From Enterococcus sp. 9E7_DIV0242 (GTDB lineage: Bacteria; Bacillota; Bacilli; Lactobacillales; Enterococcaceae), in NCBI RefSeq assembly GCF_002140975.2, contig NZ_CP147247.1, positions 1,426,001-1,490,000 of the forward strand: a DNA stretch of 64,000 nt. The letters run 5' to 3'. Each line of letters starts with the position of its first letter. Position 1 is the stretch's first letter. Below are positions 55,753 through 64,000 of the stretch, one piece after another. Both the position numbers and the translations under genes were made by a program. Under the pieces are notes generated by a model that worked only from the letters and a program-made list of their open reading frames with translations, was not told the origin of the DNA and did no database searches.

Positions 55753-58433
55753 CAATTTTCCTCCTCAAAGCCAAGCGTACGAATTTCATAAGGCTGCAGT
55801 TGATCAGAAATCGACTGTTCCTGTTTTTCTTCAAGCAGGTTCAACAATTGAAGGGTGCAGCCATCCTTTACCACTTGTACATCTGTTGATTCAGCGGCCA
55901 GATTATAGCCTCGCAAGACAAGCTGGTTGTCTGCTTTGCGGCGTTTCAATGCTGTTACAGCAAAGGTTTTTCCTTCTGCTGTCAAAAAGTGATGTGTAGG
56001 CGCAAGTGTGCCATTTTGATGAGCCAACTGCTTTGCTACAAAGGGGACCTGCAAGCTTTGCGCATGCTTATAGGTCTCATAACGTGTTTCAGCCGCTCCG
56101 TGACATTCAATACTATAAGCAAATGTATGTTGACCGAGACACTGTGCCTCCGGTGTTGGGAACCAACCCCAATCACCCAACTCACCTGTACAGCGAATCA
56201 AAGTCAAGGCAATCGTATCATCGATGATTTCATATTCATTCAAGCCAAAGTTACCAACGGTTACACCGAAGGCTTCCTCATGAAGATTGACAAAGGCATG
56301 CTGATGCTGCGGATTTGTCGGATTTTCCCAATGAATCGACACCTGATTTGGTCGAGTCACCGCTTCATAAATACTGTCTGCCTCATGTGTATCCACTTGT
56401 ATTCCGGTTGGGAATAGCGCTCGCAGTCGATGATCTTTCACCTGATTATTAATCGTTGTCTCAAAGCCAACATGCTTATTCACACGATCCAACGTAATGA
56501 TTGTCTGAATTTCAAAGGGTACCAGTTTCTTTGAACGCTGCGCTTGACGGTAACGGAACTCGATAACTGCCTTTTGCTCTTCTTCCAATCGTTCATCTGC
56601 TGACTCAGGCACTTCCAATGTTTGAATCAAACAAACTTTTCCTATCACATCTGTATTTTCAACAATTTTCACAGTATGAGGGAAATCGGTTGAAAGAATT
56701 GGCTGATCTCCCTCCGGCTGTTTGAAAATATACTCATTGGCAATATCGCCCACATCTTCAAAAACCAATAGATTTTTCAGTGTTCGTCCTGTTTCTTTAT
56801 CAGAAATAGTCAAGCTGCCGTTCTCTGTAATAGTGACCTTCACCGCTTCATTTTCCATAACCCTGCCATTTTCGGAGACCAGCTTGTTTGTCTCAACACG
56901 TGTAGCTCCCTCTACAAGTGCCAATGCTTCCCATGAGAATTCTGCCATATTCGAAATCTCAACGGTCACTGTGACAAAACGTTTCATGAATGGAATGCGG
57001 AATGCATCCTTAGGCAACTCATAATCAAAGAGTACTTCTTCTTTACTGATTACTGCATTTACAACATTTCCTGCTTGATCGACCACCTGATAGCTCATCG
57101 TCGGACGTTCCTTCAATTCCTGATAAAGCTCTGCTGGAATTCCTTCCTTAAAGGTCTTTCGTTCCAGTTCGATTTCTACCGTTACAGTGCCCGCTCGTTT
57201 TAACCCAGCGGTATTAAAAATAACGAAAGGCTTGCTTTGCTTAGGAAATGCAGACGTATCGATTGCAGTAGTCAATTGGCGCAACGCTTCATCCGCAACG
57301 AACTTTCCGACCTCATTTGCTTTTTCAAAGCGAGGCATCATTTCTCTATGCACCTCATCCAGTGAGCAGCCGCAAATACTATCATGGGGATGATTTTGCA
57401 TCAATGTTTTCCAAGCATAATCCAGCATGTCATGGTCGTACTGTCCTGTCAGCTCATAAGCCATCGCTGCAAGCGGCTCGCTTATATTTTCCAGCTGTCT
57501 GGAAACCCTTGTATTCCACTGTTTCAAATAAACTCTGGAAGAGGACGTATTAGCCAATGTATACCAGCCGTCTGTCTCTTGACTGGTCAGCTCACCTGTA
57601 ATTGTGCCAACATCCTTTGGTAAGTCCTGCTGCACTGCCTCCAAGTATTCTGTAAACCCAGCATGTATGAATTCATACTCAGGAAACAATCGATTGGCTG
57701 TACGGATAGCTTCTGTAACATCCTTTTGAACAGGCTGATGGTCCACACCGTTCATCATCAAATAATGATTCGTCGATCCATATTTCTCCACATCTGCCAG
57801 CTTTTGCTGCCAAAAATGCTTCGCTGCCTCCTCTTCAACAGGAATCTCATTTCCATTAGAGTACCAATTGGCAAATAGCAGCCCGAAAATCTCACTGCCA
57901 TCCGGCCCTTCCCATAGCATCTCTGAATATTGAGAAGTAAAATGATCATCCGGTAAAACCTCATTGTCAAAGCCTATGGGTTTTACACCACGACCAAACG
58001 CAGCGCTTTTCAACCCAGCCTGCAGCATCATTTGCGGTGTCTGTCCCATATTTCCAAAGGTATCCGGGAAATAGCCCAGTGCAACAGGCGTTCCCCACTT
58101 CTTACTTTCTTCCATTCCAATCAGCATATTGCGTGTATTCGACTCTGCGCTAATCAGAAAATCATCCTGCAAAATATAGAAAGGGCCAATCTGCAGCTTC
58201 CCTTCATCGATTGCTTGTTGAACAGCCGCCCGCTTCTCAGGACGCACTTGTAAATAGTCATCTAAAATAATCGTCTGACCGTCTAAATGAAAGCTTTTGA
58301 AGGATGGATCTGTCTCAAATAATTCCAGTAAATCATCCATTAATTCAATCAGGCGCATATGATGCTGCTCATACGCCATATACCACTCACGATCCCAGTG
58401 ACTATGAGATACGATATACACTTTTTTCTTCAT
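55752..58433 (-). CDS. GH38 alpha-mannosidase
   Basis: An 893-residue cytoplasmic retaining alpha-mannosidase. Zn ligands are in the N-terminal VYIVSHSHWDREW; the nucleophile Asp is in ALGYFPDTFGNMGQTPQML; MNGVDHQPVQKDV and NHPHDSICGCSLDEVH supply further active-site and Zn residues. Central helical and C-terminal beta domains follow. It cleaves alpha-1,3 (and often alpha-1,6 or 1,2) mannose from oligomannosides; streptococcal homologues prefer alpha-1,3. ATG 58433 is preceded by GAGAGGAATGG at a slightly long spacing. It lies 31 bp after GH125 and overlaps the ROK kinase gene. Confidence 0.95.
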   Translation of the reverse strand: MKKKVYIVSHSHWDREWYMAYEQHHMRLIELMDDLLELFETDPSFKSFHLDGQTIILDDYLQVRPEKRAAVQQAIDEGKLQIGPFYILQDDFLISAESNTRNMLIGMEESKKWGTPVALGYFPDTFGNMGQTPQMMLQAGLKSAAFGRGVKPIGFDNEVLPDDHFTSQYSEMLWEGPDGSEIFGLLFANWYSNGNEIPVEEEAAKHFWQQKLADVEKYGSTNHYLMMNGVDHQPVQKDVTEAIRTANRLFPEYEFIHAGFTEYLEAVQQDLPKDVGTITGELTSQETDGWYTLANTSSSRVYLKQWNTRVSRQLENISEPLAAMAYELTGQYDHDMLDYAWKTLMQNHPHDSICGCSLDEVHREMMPRFEKANEVGKFVADEALRQLTTAIDTSAFPKQSKPFVIFNTAGLKRAGTVTVEIELERKTFKEGIPAELYQELKERPTMSYQVVDQAGNVVNAVISKEEVLFDYELPKDAFRIPFMKRFVTVTVEISNMAEFSWEALALVEGATRVETNKLVSENGRVMENEAVKVTITENGSLTISDKETGRTLKNLLVFEDVGDIANEYIFKQPEGDQPILSTDFPHTVKIVENTDVIGKVCLIQTLEVPESADERLEEEQKAVIEFRYRQAQRSKKLVPFEIQTIITLDRVNKHVGFETTINNQVKDHRLRALFPTGIQVDTHEADSIYEAVTRPNQVSIHWENPTNPQHQHAFVNLHEEAFGVTVGNFGLNEYEIIDDTIALTLIRCTGELGDWGWFPTPEAQCLGQHTFAYSIECHGAAETRYETYKHAQSLQVPFVAKQLAHQNGTLAPTHHFLTAEGKTFAVTALKRRKADNQLVLRGYNLAAESTDVQVVKDGCTLQLLNLLEEKQEQSISDQLQPYEIRTLGFEEEN

Positions 58434-58464
58434 ATTTATGCCATTCCTCTCTTTATCCGCCTTC

Positions 58465-59754
58465 TTATTTTTCCACTCGAAAATCAAAATAATCCATGAC
58501 TAGTTCACAAAACATCATATTCGCCCAAGAAAACCATTCTCTGGTGTATTGATTTGGATCATTCACATCAAATCCTTCATGCATCAAGTGCGTGCCAGCA
58601 TCTGTTGCAGTAAGCAAATCTAAAATACGTTCCTTCTCCGCTTTGTCAGAAGTCGTCATTCCTTCCATAGCTAGCGCAATAGGCCAAACATAATTTTCCG
58701 GTGTATGTGAGCTGCCAATTCCTTTAGCAAACGTTCCTTCGTAAAAATAAGGGTTTTCCTTACTTAGCAATGTCTGACGAGTATTTTGATAGTATTCCTC
58801 TTCCTCTGAAATATAGCCAAGGTAAGGCGCAGCAATCAGGTTTGGCACATTGCTGTCATCCATAACAGTTGCATTTCCTTTTCCATCCACTTCATAAGCA
58901 AAGATTTTTTCTCCCTTTTGATTGGTGGTCATCCCATACTCAGAAATTCCTCGTTGAATTTCTGCTTTCAATTTTTGTGCCTGCTTAGCCAAAGCTTCGT
59001 CTGCAAGCACCGTAGTAAACAGCTCTTCCAAATAGCCTAAAATAACGACCGCAAACATGTTCGATGGTACTAAATAACCATATTTACAAGCATCGTCACT
59101 CGGTCTAAACCCTGACCAAGTCATCCCGGTCGGTACAACCTCTGCTCCTAGTCCATCATTGATCAAGGTATCTTCTGATCTTGTCGTGTCTCGAACAAAG
59201 CGATATGGCGAGGTTCTATGATCCTGTTCTGTACGAAATACTGTTAAGATCTTCTTGACACCTTCAACAAAAGCTTCATCGAATTGATCTGTACGCCCAG
59301 TGTTTTTATAAAGAAGATACGCCAATTGAACAGGGTAACAAAGTGAATCGATTTCATATTTGCGCTCCCAAATCCAGTCATTCATCTCCGTATGGTCCGA
59401 TTGATGCCCTGCCCCATTCGCTTCTTCATTGAAAGCATTCGCATAAGGATCTATATTAATAAAATTAAATTGCTTCTTCACCAATCCACAGATCATATCA
59501 GCCAGCTCTTCATCTTCTTTGGCAACAACTAAATAAGGACGTACCTGTGCAGTCGAATCACGCAGCCACATCGCCGGAATATCTCCGGTTAACAGGAATG
59601 TCGTGCCGTCTGAATGTCGTTTAACAGTTGTTAATAGTGTATTTGCAAAGGCTGCATTGAAGTTTTCCGCCCAATCACTGTGCGCTTCTCCACATTTTTC
59701 TGTAATGACTGCCATAAAGTTTTCTACTGAATTAGGTATTTTTTTATATACCAT
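58465..59754 (-). CDS. GH125 exo-alpha-1,6-mannosidase
   Basis: A 429-residue inverting exo-alpha-1,6-mannosidase with an (alpha/alpha)6 barrel. Landmarks are TTFLLTGDIPAMWLRDSTAQVRPY, HTEMNDWIWERKYEIDSLCYPV and GMTWSGFRPSDDACKYGYLVPSNMFA, followed by AKGIGSSHTPENYVWPIALAMEG with the second carboxylate region. There is no signal peptide, so it is cytoplasmic. ATG 59754 follows AGGTGA; the frame is open 35 codons upstream across the promoter and is trimmed. It is the first gene of the minus-strand mannosidase operon, divergent from gntR. Confidence 0.95.
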   Translation of the reverse strand: MVYKKIPNSVENFMAVITEKCGEAHSDWAENFNAAFANTLLTTVKRHSDGTTFLLTGDIPAMWLRDSTAQVRPYLVVAKEDEELADMICGLVKKQFNFINIDPYANAFNEEANGAGHQSDHTEMNDWIWERKYEIDSLCYPVQLAYLLYKNTGRTDQFDEAFVEGVKKILTVFRTEQDHRTSPYRFVRDTTRSEDTLINDGLGAEVVPTGMTWSGFRPSDDACKYGYLVPSNMFAVVILGYLEELFTTVLADEALAKQAQKLKAEIQRGISEYGMTTNQKGEKIFAYEVDGKGNATVMDDSNVPNLIAAPYLGYISEEEEYYQNTRQTLLSKENPYFYEGTFAKGIGSSHTPENYVWPIALAMEGMTTSDKAEKERILDLLTATDAGTHLMHEGFDVNDPNQYTREWFSWANMMFCELVMDYFDFRVEK

Positions 59755-59776
59755 GTTATCACCTATCCTCATAATT

Positions 59777-59898
59777 TGATATACCATTTTAGCACACTCA
59801 GTATACCTCGCTTTTTTATTCATGTCTAGTATTGATTTAAAAATTAAAAGGGTTTTCAAATTTTTAGGGATATGTTATCATCAAAATATGATATATCA
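59777..59898. promoter_or_regulatory. gh125/gntR divergent promoters with two TGATATA operators
   Basis: Site 1 TGATATACCA (59777-59786) directly follows a minus-strand extended -10, TGC-TAAAAT (59786-59791), for gh125. Site 2 TGATATATCA (59889-59898) is a perfect palindrome overlapping a plus-strand -10 TATGAT (59887-59892) for gntR. Both are placed for repression. Confidence 0.6.
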
Positions 59899-59919
59899 AC
59901 TTAAGAGGTGTAATCGATT

Positions 59920-60948
59920 ATGAAACAACCTTTATACAAAAAGATTTATGGAGATCTCCAACAAATGATTGATTCCGGAACACTGGCCCCGGAAAGTAAA
60001 CTACCTACAGAAATGGAACTATCTGAAAAATATCAGGTGAGTCGCATCACATCAAAACGAGCACTGACTGAGCTAGAAAGCGAAGGCTATATTTATAGAG
60101 AACAAGGGCGCGGCAGCTTTGTTAAAAAGCAACAGACGGAGCATGTCCAGACAGGCAAGATTCTTTTTGTCCTGCCTTTCGCTAATGACCTGTCACTCGG
60201 AAATTTTACAGAAGGCATTTATCCGATCATTCAAGAGCATTCCTATGAATTGCTTATGACGCCCTCTGATTATCTGGAACAACGATCTGCTCAGATGATC
60301 CTCCAAGAATTTGATGGCTTGATTTACTACGCCGTTACCTCAGAAGCTCAGCTGGATTTGCTATTTGAGTTGGCCGCACTAGATTTCCCTGTAGTGACAT
60401 TGGATAAGAAACTCTATGATTTTTCTTTTCCGGCCGTCCTTTCCGATAACTTTCAAGGAGGCCAGCTGGCAATCAACCAACTGGTCCACGATGGACATCA
60501 GAAAATTGGCTATATTTTTGGAGCAACTCATCACCCTCAATCTGTTAGACAGCGATATCTGGGGTATATCGATGGGTTGAAAAAAAGTGATTTGGCATTT
60601 CGGACTAAGCTGGATGACCCAGCTGCGACCATCAAAACAGCTATCACTTATATCCAAGAAAACCAACTGACAGCAGCGATTTGTGAAAATGATCTCGTTG
60701 CAATTGAATTGATGAGACAACTGAAGCAAGCGAACTATCAACTTCCAAAAGACTTTTCTATCATTGGATTTGATGATATTCAAGCAGCTTCTTTGATTGA
60801 TCCTCCATTGACGACCATTGCTCAGAACTTTGCTGAGCTCGGCAAACTTGCTGGCGAAAAAATCCTTGCTTTGATCAAGCAAACAGCGACCCCTGATGAA
60901 AAAGTTCCAGTCAAGCTTGTTTTACGACAATCTACTACCAATAAATAA
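59920..60948 (+). CDS. GntR/LacI-type transcriptional regulator of the mannoside locus
   Basis: A 342-residue chimera of an N-terminal GntR winged helix (about 1-70, PLYKKIYGDLQQMIDSGTLAPESKLPTEMELSEKYQVSRITSKRALTELESEGYIYREQGRGSFV) and a C-terminal LacI/periplasmic-binding-like sensor (about 78-340, with DNFQGGQLAINQLVHDGHQKIGYIFG and FSIIGFDDIQAASLIDPPLTTIAQNF). This is the AraR-like architecture of sugar-responsive repressors. AAGAGGTG precedes the ATG. It is encoded 15 bp before GH92 and divergent from the mannosidase operon; the effector is probably mannose or a manno-oligosaccharide. Confidence 0.93.
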   Translation: MKQPLYKKIYGDLQQMIDSGTLAPESKLPTEMELSEKYQVSRITSKRALTELESEGYIYREQGRGSFVKKQQTEHVQTGKILFVLPFANDLSLGNFTEGIYPIIQEHSYELLMTPSDYLEQRSAQMILQEFDGLIYYAVTSEAQLDLLFELAALDFPVVTLDKKLYDFSFPAVLSDNFQGGQLAINQLVHDGHQKIGYIFGATHHPQSVRQRYLGYIDGLKKSDLAFRTKLDDPAATIKTAITYIQENQLTAAICENDLVAIELMRQLKQANYQLPKDFSIIGFDDIQAASLIDPPLTTIAQNFAELGKLAGEKILALIKQTATPDEKVPVKLVLRQSTTNK

Positions 60949-60963
60949 GGAGCTCACTTCGTC

Positions 60964-63102
60964 ATGAAAATTTCAACCATCGATACGCGCCATGGGACAG
61001 ACAATCAATACAGTTTTTCTCACGGCAATTGTCTACCATATACCGGAGTACCATTTGGTATGAATTACTTTGCCCCACAAACTACCAATCAAAAAGGAAG
61101 CTGGTGGTTTCATCCAAACGATCATACTTTCCAAGGCTTTCGACTCACCCATCAGCCTAGTCCGTGGATGGGTGATTTCAGCCAGCTTGTCCTACTCCCT
61201 ATCAGCGGTGAGCTAAGCGAAAATACCCTCTTCCATGCCCAAAGCTCGTACCGTCCAGAGGAAAGTACCTTTAATCCGGCATGTTTAGAGATTACTAGTT
61301 GTCGTTACCAAATCAACTCACAACTAATCCCCAGCATGTATGGTGGATTGCTCTCTCTTTCCGGAAATCAAAAAAATGGCGGATTGGCTTTATCTTTACC
61401 AGGCCGTTATGAGCTGAAACAGCTAGATGAGACAACTGTCCTAGGTCAGATCATCAATTACGCCGGCTGTGAAGATGAAGATTTCACTTTCTATTTTGTC
61501 CTTCATTTTGAAAGTGAGCTCACGCTCATTGAAGGAGAAACAATAGGCAAAGACGGGTTTGTCATCCTTCGTTTTGGAGATTTATCTGAACAGGAAATTC
61601 GTTTCGGCACTTCTTTTATCTCTGCCGATCAAGCACAGCTGAATCTTTCCAGAGAACTGAGCTGGTCAAAAGCTGACTATCTGAATCAGGCACAATCTTC
61701 TTGGGAAAAGTATTTGAGCAAAATCGACATTACTCATCACGACAAGCAACAGATAGCAACCTTCTACCATTGCCTGTATCGAACGTTTTTATTCCCGCAG
61801 ACCTTTTATGAAATGAATGCTGAGAATAAGCCCGTTCATTACGATACCTTCAATAAATGTGTCCGCGAAGGAGTTTTCTATACAAATAATGGCTTTTGGG
61901 ATACCTTCAGAACTGTTTACCCTCTATACTCGTTGATTGCTACGGATAAATATGGAGAAATGCTGGAAGGCTTTTTGAATAGCTTCAAGGAAACCGGCTT
62001 CCTGCCAAAATGGCTTTCTCCCGATGAACGTGGGATGATGCCTGGTACTTTGATCGATGCGGTGATTGCTGACGCGGCTGTAAAGGGGATTCGTTCTGAT
62101 CTGATGCCTGAATTTCTACATGCAATGAAAAAGGCTGCGACCGACCAAAGCGATCATGCTAACTATGGTCGCCGAGGAACCTATGATTATTTAAAATATG
62201 GTTATGTTCCAAGCACCTATCATGAATCAGTCAACCATACCTTAGATTACTGCTACAGCGACTTTTGTATCTATCAGGTTGGATCGGCTCTAAATGATGA
62301 TAGTGTAGCGGATTACAAAGAGCATGCCAAAAATTATGTCAATATCTTTGATAAAGAAACCGGTTTTATGCGAGCAAAGGATACAGAGGGGCACTTCCGT
62401 GAAGACTTTGACTCTCATCGTTGGGGAACAGATTACGCGGAGGGCAGCGCATGGCAAAGCAGCTACGCCGTGTATCACGACTTCGCTGGTTTAATCGACG
62501 CTCATGGCGGAAAAGATGCCTATGAGAAAAAATTGATTGAGCTATGCAATCAGAAACCACTTTATAACACAGGTGGCTATGGGTTTGAAATCCATGAAAT
62601 GAGTGAGATGGCAGCGATTGAATTCGGGCAGGTTGCTTTATCAAATCAGCCTAGTTTCCACTTCCCATACTTATTCAACTATTTAGGTAAACCCGAAATG
62701 GCACAACCGATGATCAAGCAGCTAATGACACAATGCTTTAGCGCAACACCGCAAGGCTATCCCGGCGATGAAGATAACGGGAGTATGTCCGGTTGGTTCA
62801 TTTTCAGCTCGCTAGGCTTCTATCCAGTGACTGCCGGAAGTGGAGAATATGTCATCGGCATTCCATTGTTTGATCAAGCAACACTTCATCTATCAAATGG
62901 AAAGACACTGACCATTTCTAGCTCACCAAACCATGTACAACAACAATTTGTTCATGAAATAACACGCAATGAAGACAGCTACACTTCCTTGTTCTTCACT
63001 CATGACAATCTCCTTCAAGGCGGCACAATACATTACCAACTTGGAATCGTCCCAAATCCAAGAGATTATGCTGAAAGAGAACTGCCCTTTAGTTTGAAAT
63101 AA
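60964..63102 (+). CDS. GH92 alpha-mannosidase (probable alpha-1,2)
   Basis: A 712-residue Ca2+-dependent inverting exo-alpha-mannosidase. The N-terminal beta-sandwich starts STIDTRHGTDNQYSFSHGNCLPYTGVPFGMNYF. The catalytic (alpha/alpha)6 domain has NGFWDTFRTVYPLYSLI, HESVNHTLDYCYSDF and the family signature GYPGDEDNGSMSGWFIFSSLGFYPV with the general-base Asp region. There is no signal peptide, unlike many Bacteroides GH92 enzymes, so trimming takes place after import. It is cotranscribed with gntR and ends in a terminator. Confidence 0.95.
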   Translation: MKISTIDTRHGTDNQYSFSHGNCLPYTGVPFGMNYFAPQTTNQKGSWWFHPNDHTFQGFRLTHQPSPWMGDFSQLVLLPISGELSENTLFHAQSSYRPEESTFNPACLEITSCRYQINSQLIPSMYGGLLSLSGNQKNGGLALSLPGRYELKQLDETTVLGQIINYAGCEDEDFTFYFVLHFESELTLIEGETIGKDGFVILRFGDLSEQEIRFGTSFISADQAQLNLSRELSWSKADYLNQAQSSWEKYLSKIDITHHDKQQIATFYHCLYRTFLFPQTFYEMNAENKPVHYDTFNKCVREGVFYTNNGFWDTFRTVYPLYSLIATDKYGEMLEGFLNSFKETGFLPKWLSPDERGMMPGTLIDAVIADAAVKGIRSDLMPEFLHAMKKAATDQSDHANYGRRGTYDYLKYGYVPSTYHESVNHTLDYCYSDFCIYQVGSALNDDSVADYKEHAKNYVNIFDKETGFMRAKDTEGHFREDFDSHRWGTDYAEGSAWQSSYAVYHDFAGLIDAHGGKDAYEKKLIELCNQKPLYNTGGYGFEIHEMSEMAAIEFGQVALSNQPSFHFPYLFNYLGKPEMAQPMIKQLMTQCFSATPQGYPGDEDNGSMSGWFIFSSLGFYPVTAGSGEYVIGIPLFDQATLHLSNGKTLTISSSPNHVQQQFVHEITRNEDSYTSLFFTHDNLLQGGTIHYQLGIVPNPRDYAERELPFSLK

Positions 63103-63109
63103 ATGAATT

Positions 63110-63146
63110 AAAACCTCTGTCATGACAAATCTGACGGAGGTTTTTG
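63110..63146 (+). terminator. Terminator of gntR-gh92
   Basis: AAAACCTCTGTC pairs with GACGGAGGTTTT (one G-U-type mismatch), followed by TTTGTTGT, starting 8 bp after the GH92 stop. Confidence 0.9.
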
Positions 63147-63359
63147 TTGTGTAGTTGGAGATAAGACCTTGTTTGATGGAACTCAAATAAATTTACATAC
63201 ACCTTATTTAGATTAAAACTAGTTCCATCTATCAAAAGCGTTTAATTCAACATCAACTTGAAATAATCAGTAATTTTTATTTTTAATTCAGTAAATTTTG
63301 TTCGACTCAAAGATATTTTTTTTATAATGAGATTAAATAAAAAGAAAAGGAGTTTTGTT

Positions 63360-63791
63360 ATGAAAAAAATTTTGTTCGGTTTCATTTTATTAGGCACTTT
63401 CATTGCACCAGTACATTCTCAAGCAGAAACTAAACCGTCGCACTATTCTTATACCCCTGAAATGAATAAAGTGGAGGTAAAAGAAACAGGAGAAATGGTA
63501 AGAATTGAAATCGATGAAAACTCATTTATTGAGCTAGATAGTGCTTATAAAGATGTTACTGTTATTTCTAGTAACGACGACCCAACTAATAATTTGAGAA
63601 GTGTAACTTACGGAAAAACTATAACATTGACTAGTTCTGTACCTAGCTTTAATAGCACAGCATATTATTCAGAATACAATAATACATTTAAACGTTGGTA
63701 TGCTGGTACTTTACAGTTTAGAAGTTCTAAATATCAAGGTGGCAAGTACGTTGCTACTTACGGTGGTATACTCATAATGCAAAACTGGTAA
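63360..63791 (+). CDS. Small secreted protein of unknown function
   Basis: A 143-residue precursor. The signal peptide MKKILFGFILLGTFIAPVHSQA ends near residue 24 (SQAE). The mature protein of about 120 residues has no Cys and is rich in Tyr, Ser and Thr. The C-terminal half looks beta-rich with aromatic positions (YYSEYNNTFKRWYAGTLQFRSSKYQGGKYVATYGGIL). It recalls small secreted beta-barrel proteins and some bacteriocin precursors, but I recognise no family and see no immunity or export gene. ATG 63360 has AAAAGGAG upstream, and TATAAT lies about 35 bp before the start. A single gene between terminators. Confidence 0.75.
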   Translation: MKKILFGFILLGTFIAPVHSQAETKPSHYSYTPEMNKVEVKETGEMVRIEIDENSFIELDSAYKDVTVISSNDDPTNNLRSVTYGKTITLTSSVPSFNSTAYYSEYNNTFKRWYAGTLQFRSSKYQGGKYVATYGGILIMQNW

Positions 63792-63802
63792 AACACTAAA
63801 AT

Positions 63803-63839
63803 GGCCCTGTCACTCAAATAAGAGTATGTAGGGCTTTTT
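63803..63839 (+). terminator. Terminator of the small secreted protein gene
   Basis: GGCCCT pairs with AGGGCT (one G-U type pair), with an inner CTC/GAG stem, followed by TTTTTC. Confidence 0.75.
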
Positions 63840-63891
63840 CTTTAGCCTTCATTTCCTTTACATCTAGTAATGTGGTGGAAATGTAAGTCAT

Positions 63892-63921
63892 AAAAAAAAG
63901 AACCCTGATTTCTCAGGATTC
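63892..63921 (-). terminator. Terminator after groL
   Basis: On the minus strand GAATCCTGA pairs with TCAGGGTTC (one G-U pair), 4-nt loop, then TTTTTTTT. It lies 12 bp after the groL stop. Confidence 0.9.
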
Positions 63922-63932
63922 TCAAAGATCTA

Positions 63933-64000
63933 TTACATCATGCCGCCCATACCCATTGATGGGTCCATCGCAGGTGCTGCTACCCCTGCTGGTTCTGGTT
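63933..64000 (-). CDS. groL: Chaperonin GroEL, C-terminal end only (cut by window edge)
   Basis: Only the last 21 codons and the stop are present. The translation ends PEPAGVAAPAMDPSMGMGGMM, the Gly/Met-rich tail typical of GroEL proteins that fills the chaperonin cavity. The rest of the gene, and presumably groS upstream of it, lies to the right of the window. A strong terminator follows directly. Confidence 0.93.
   Translation of the reverse strand, partial: PEPAGVAAPAMDPSMGMGGMM

Overview
The window looks like a piece of chromosome from a low-GC Firmicute, most likely Enterococcus. The protein sequences read as enterococcal (AzoR, the F1Fo subunits, MurA, SmpB/RNase R), the atp operon begins directly with atpB and no atpI is seen, and Shine-Dalgarno sequences are strong (AAAGGAGG type). 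I cannot assign a species. I see no rRNA, tRNA, CRISPR array, prophage or insertion sequence.

Layout. 1-5.6 kb: a partial serine hydrolase, a two-domain VOC protein, a HAD phosphatase, a guanylate-kinase paralogue, an FMN azoreductase followed by a 217-bp structured repeat element, an AI-2E-family transporter and a stand-alone GutA-like protein without the phosphorylatable His. 6.2-15.4 kb: the small EpuA-family gene (58 aa), murA, a DUF1146 gene and the complete F1Fo ATP synthase operon atpB-E-F-H-A-G-D-C with a candidate promoter and terminator. 16.1-25.8 kb: a secreted V8-like serine protease with three ChW repeats, the secG / carboxylesterase / rnr / smpB group, small genes for a secreted protein, a GNAT enzyme and a divergent ferredoxin, and the NAD salvage pair pncB-nadE.

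26.3-31.8 kb: a two-component system divergent from an ABC-2 exporter, with palindromes in the shared promoter region and a very recent 105-bp tandem duplication in front of the ATPase gene. 31.8-42.7 kb: a polytopic membrane protein, a DUF1827 protein, a TipA-like MerR regulator with a textbook 19-bp-spacer promoter, a HelD-type RNA polymerase recycling helicase, a small MerR regulator, a second ABC-2 exporter and a double-MerR regulator. The helicase gene and the exporter operon carry the same 25-bp operator at the same distance from a -10 box, so they probably form one regulon. Then come a Cof phosphatase, a TraX-family membrane protein and a small unknown protein. 42.7-45 kb: a 2-hydroxyacid dehydrogenase with an amino acid permease.

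45.3-63.1 kb is a cytoplasmic alpha-mannoside (probably N-glycan) utilisation locus. It holds a YesMN-type sensor and regulator, DUF624, a solute-binding lipoprotein and two permeases (no ATPase), GH1, a ROK sugar kinase, GH38, GH125, a GntR/LacI-type regulator and GH92. Imported oligomannosides would be trimmed by GH92 (alpha-1,2), GH38 and GH125 (alpha-1,3/1,6). GH1 may act on the remaining beta-linked disaccharide and the ROK kinase would phosphorylate released mannose. TGATATA-type palindromes at the gh125/gntR divergent promoters and upstream of the transporter, plus a cre site, suggest joint control by the GntR protein and CcpA. The window ends with a small secreted protein of unknown function and the last 21 codons of groL.
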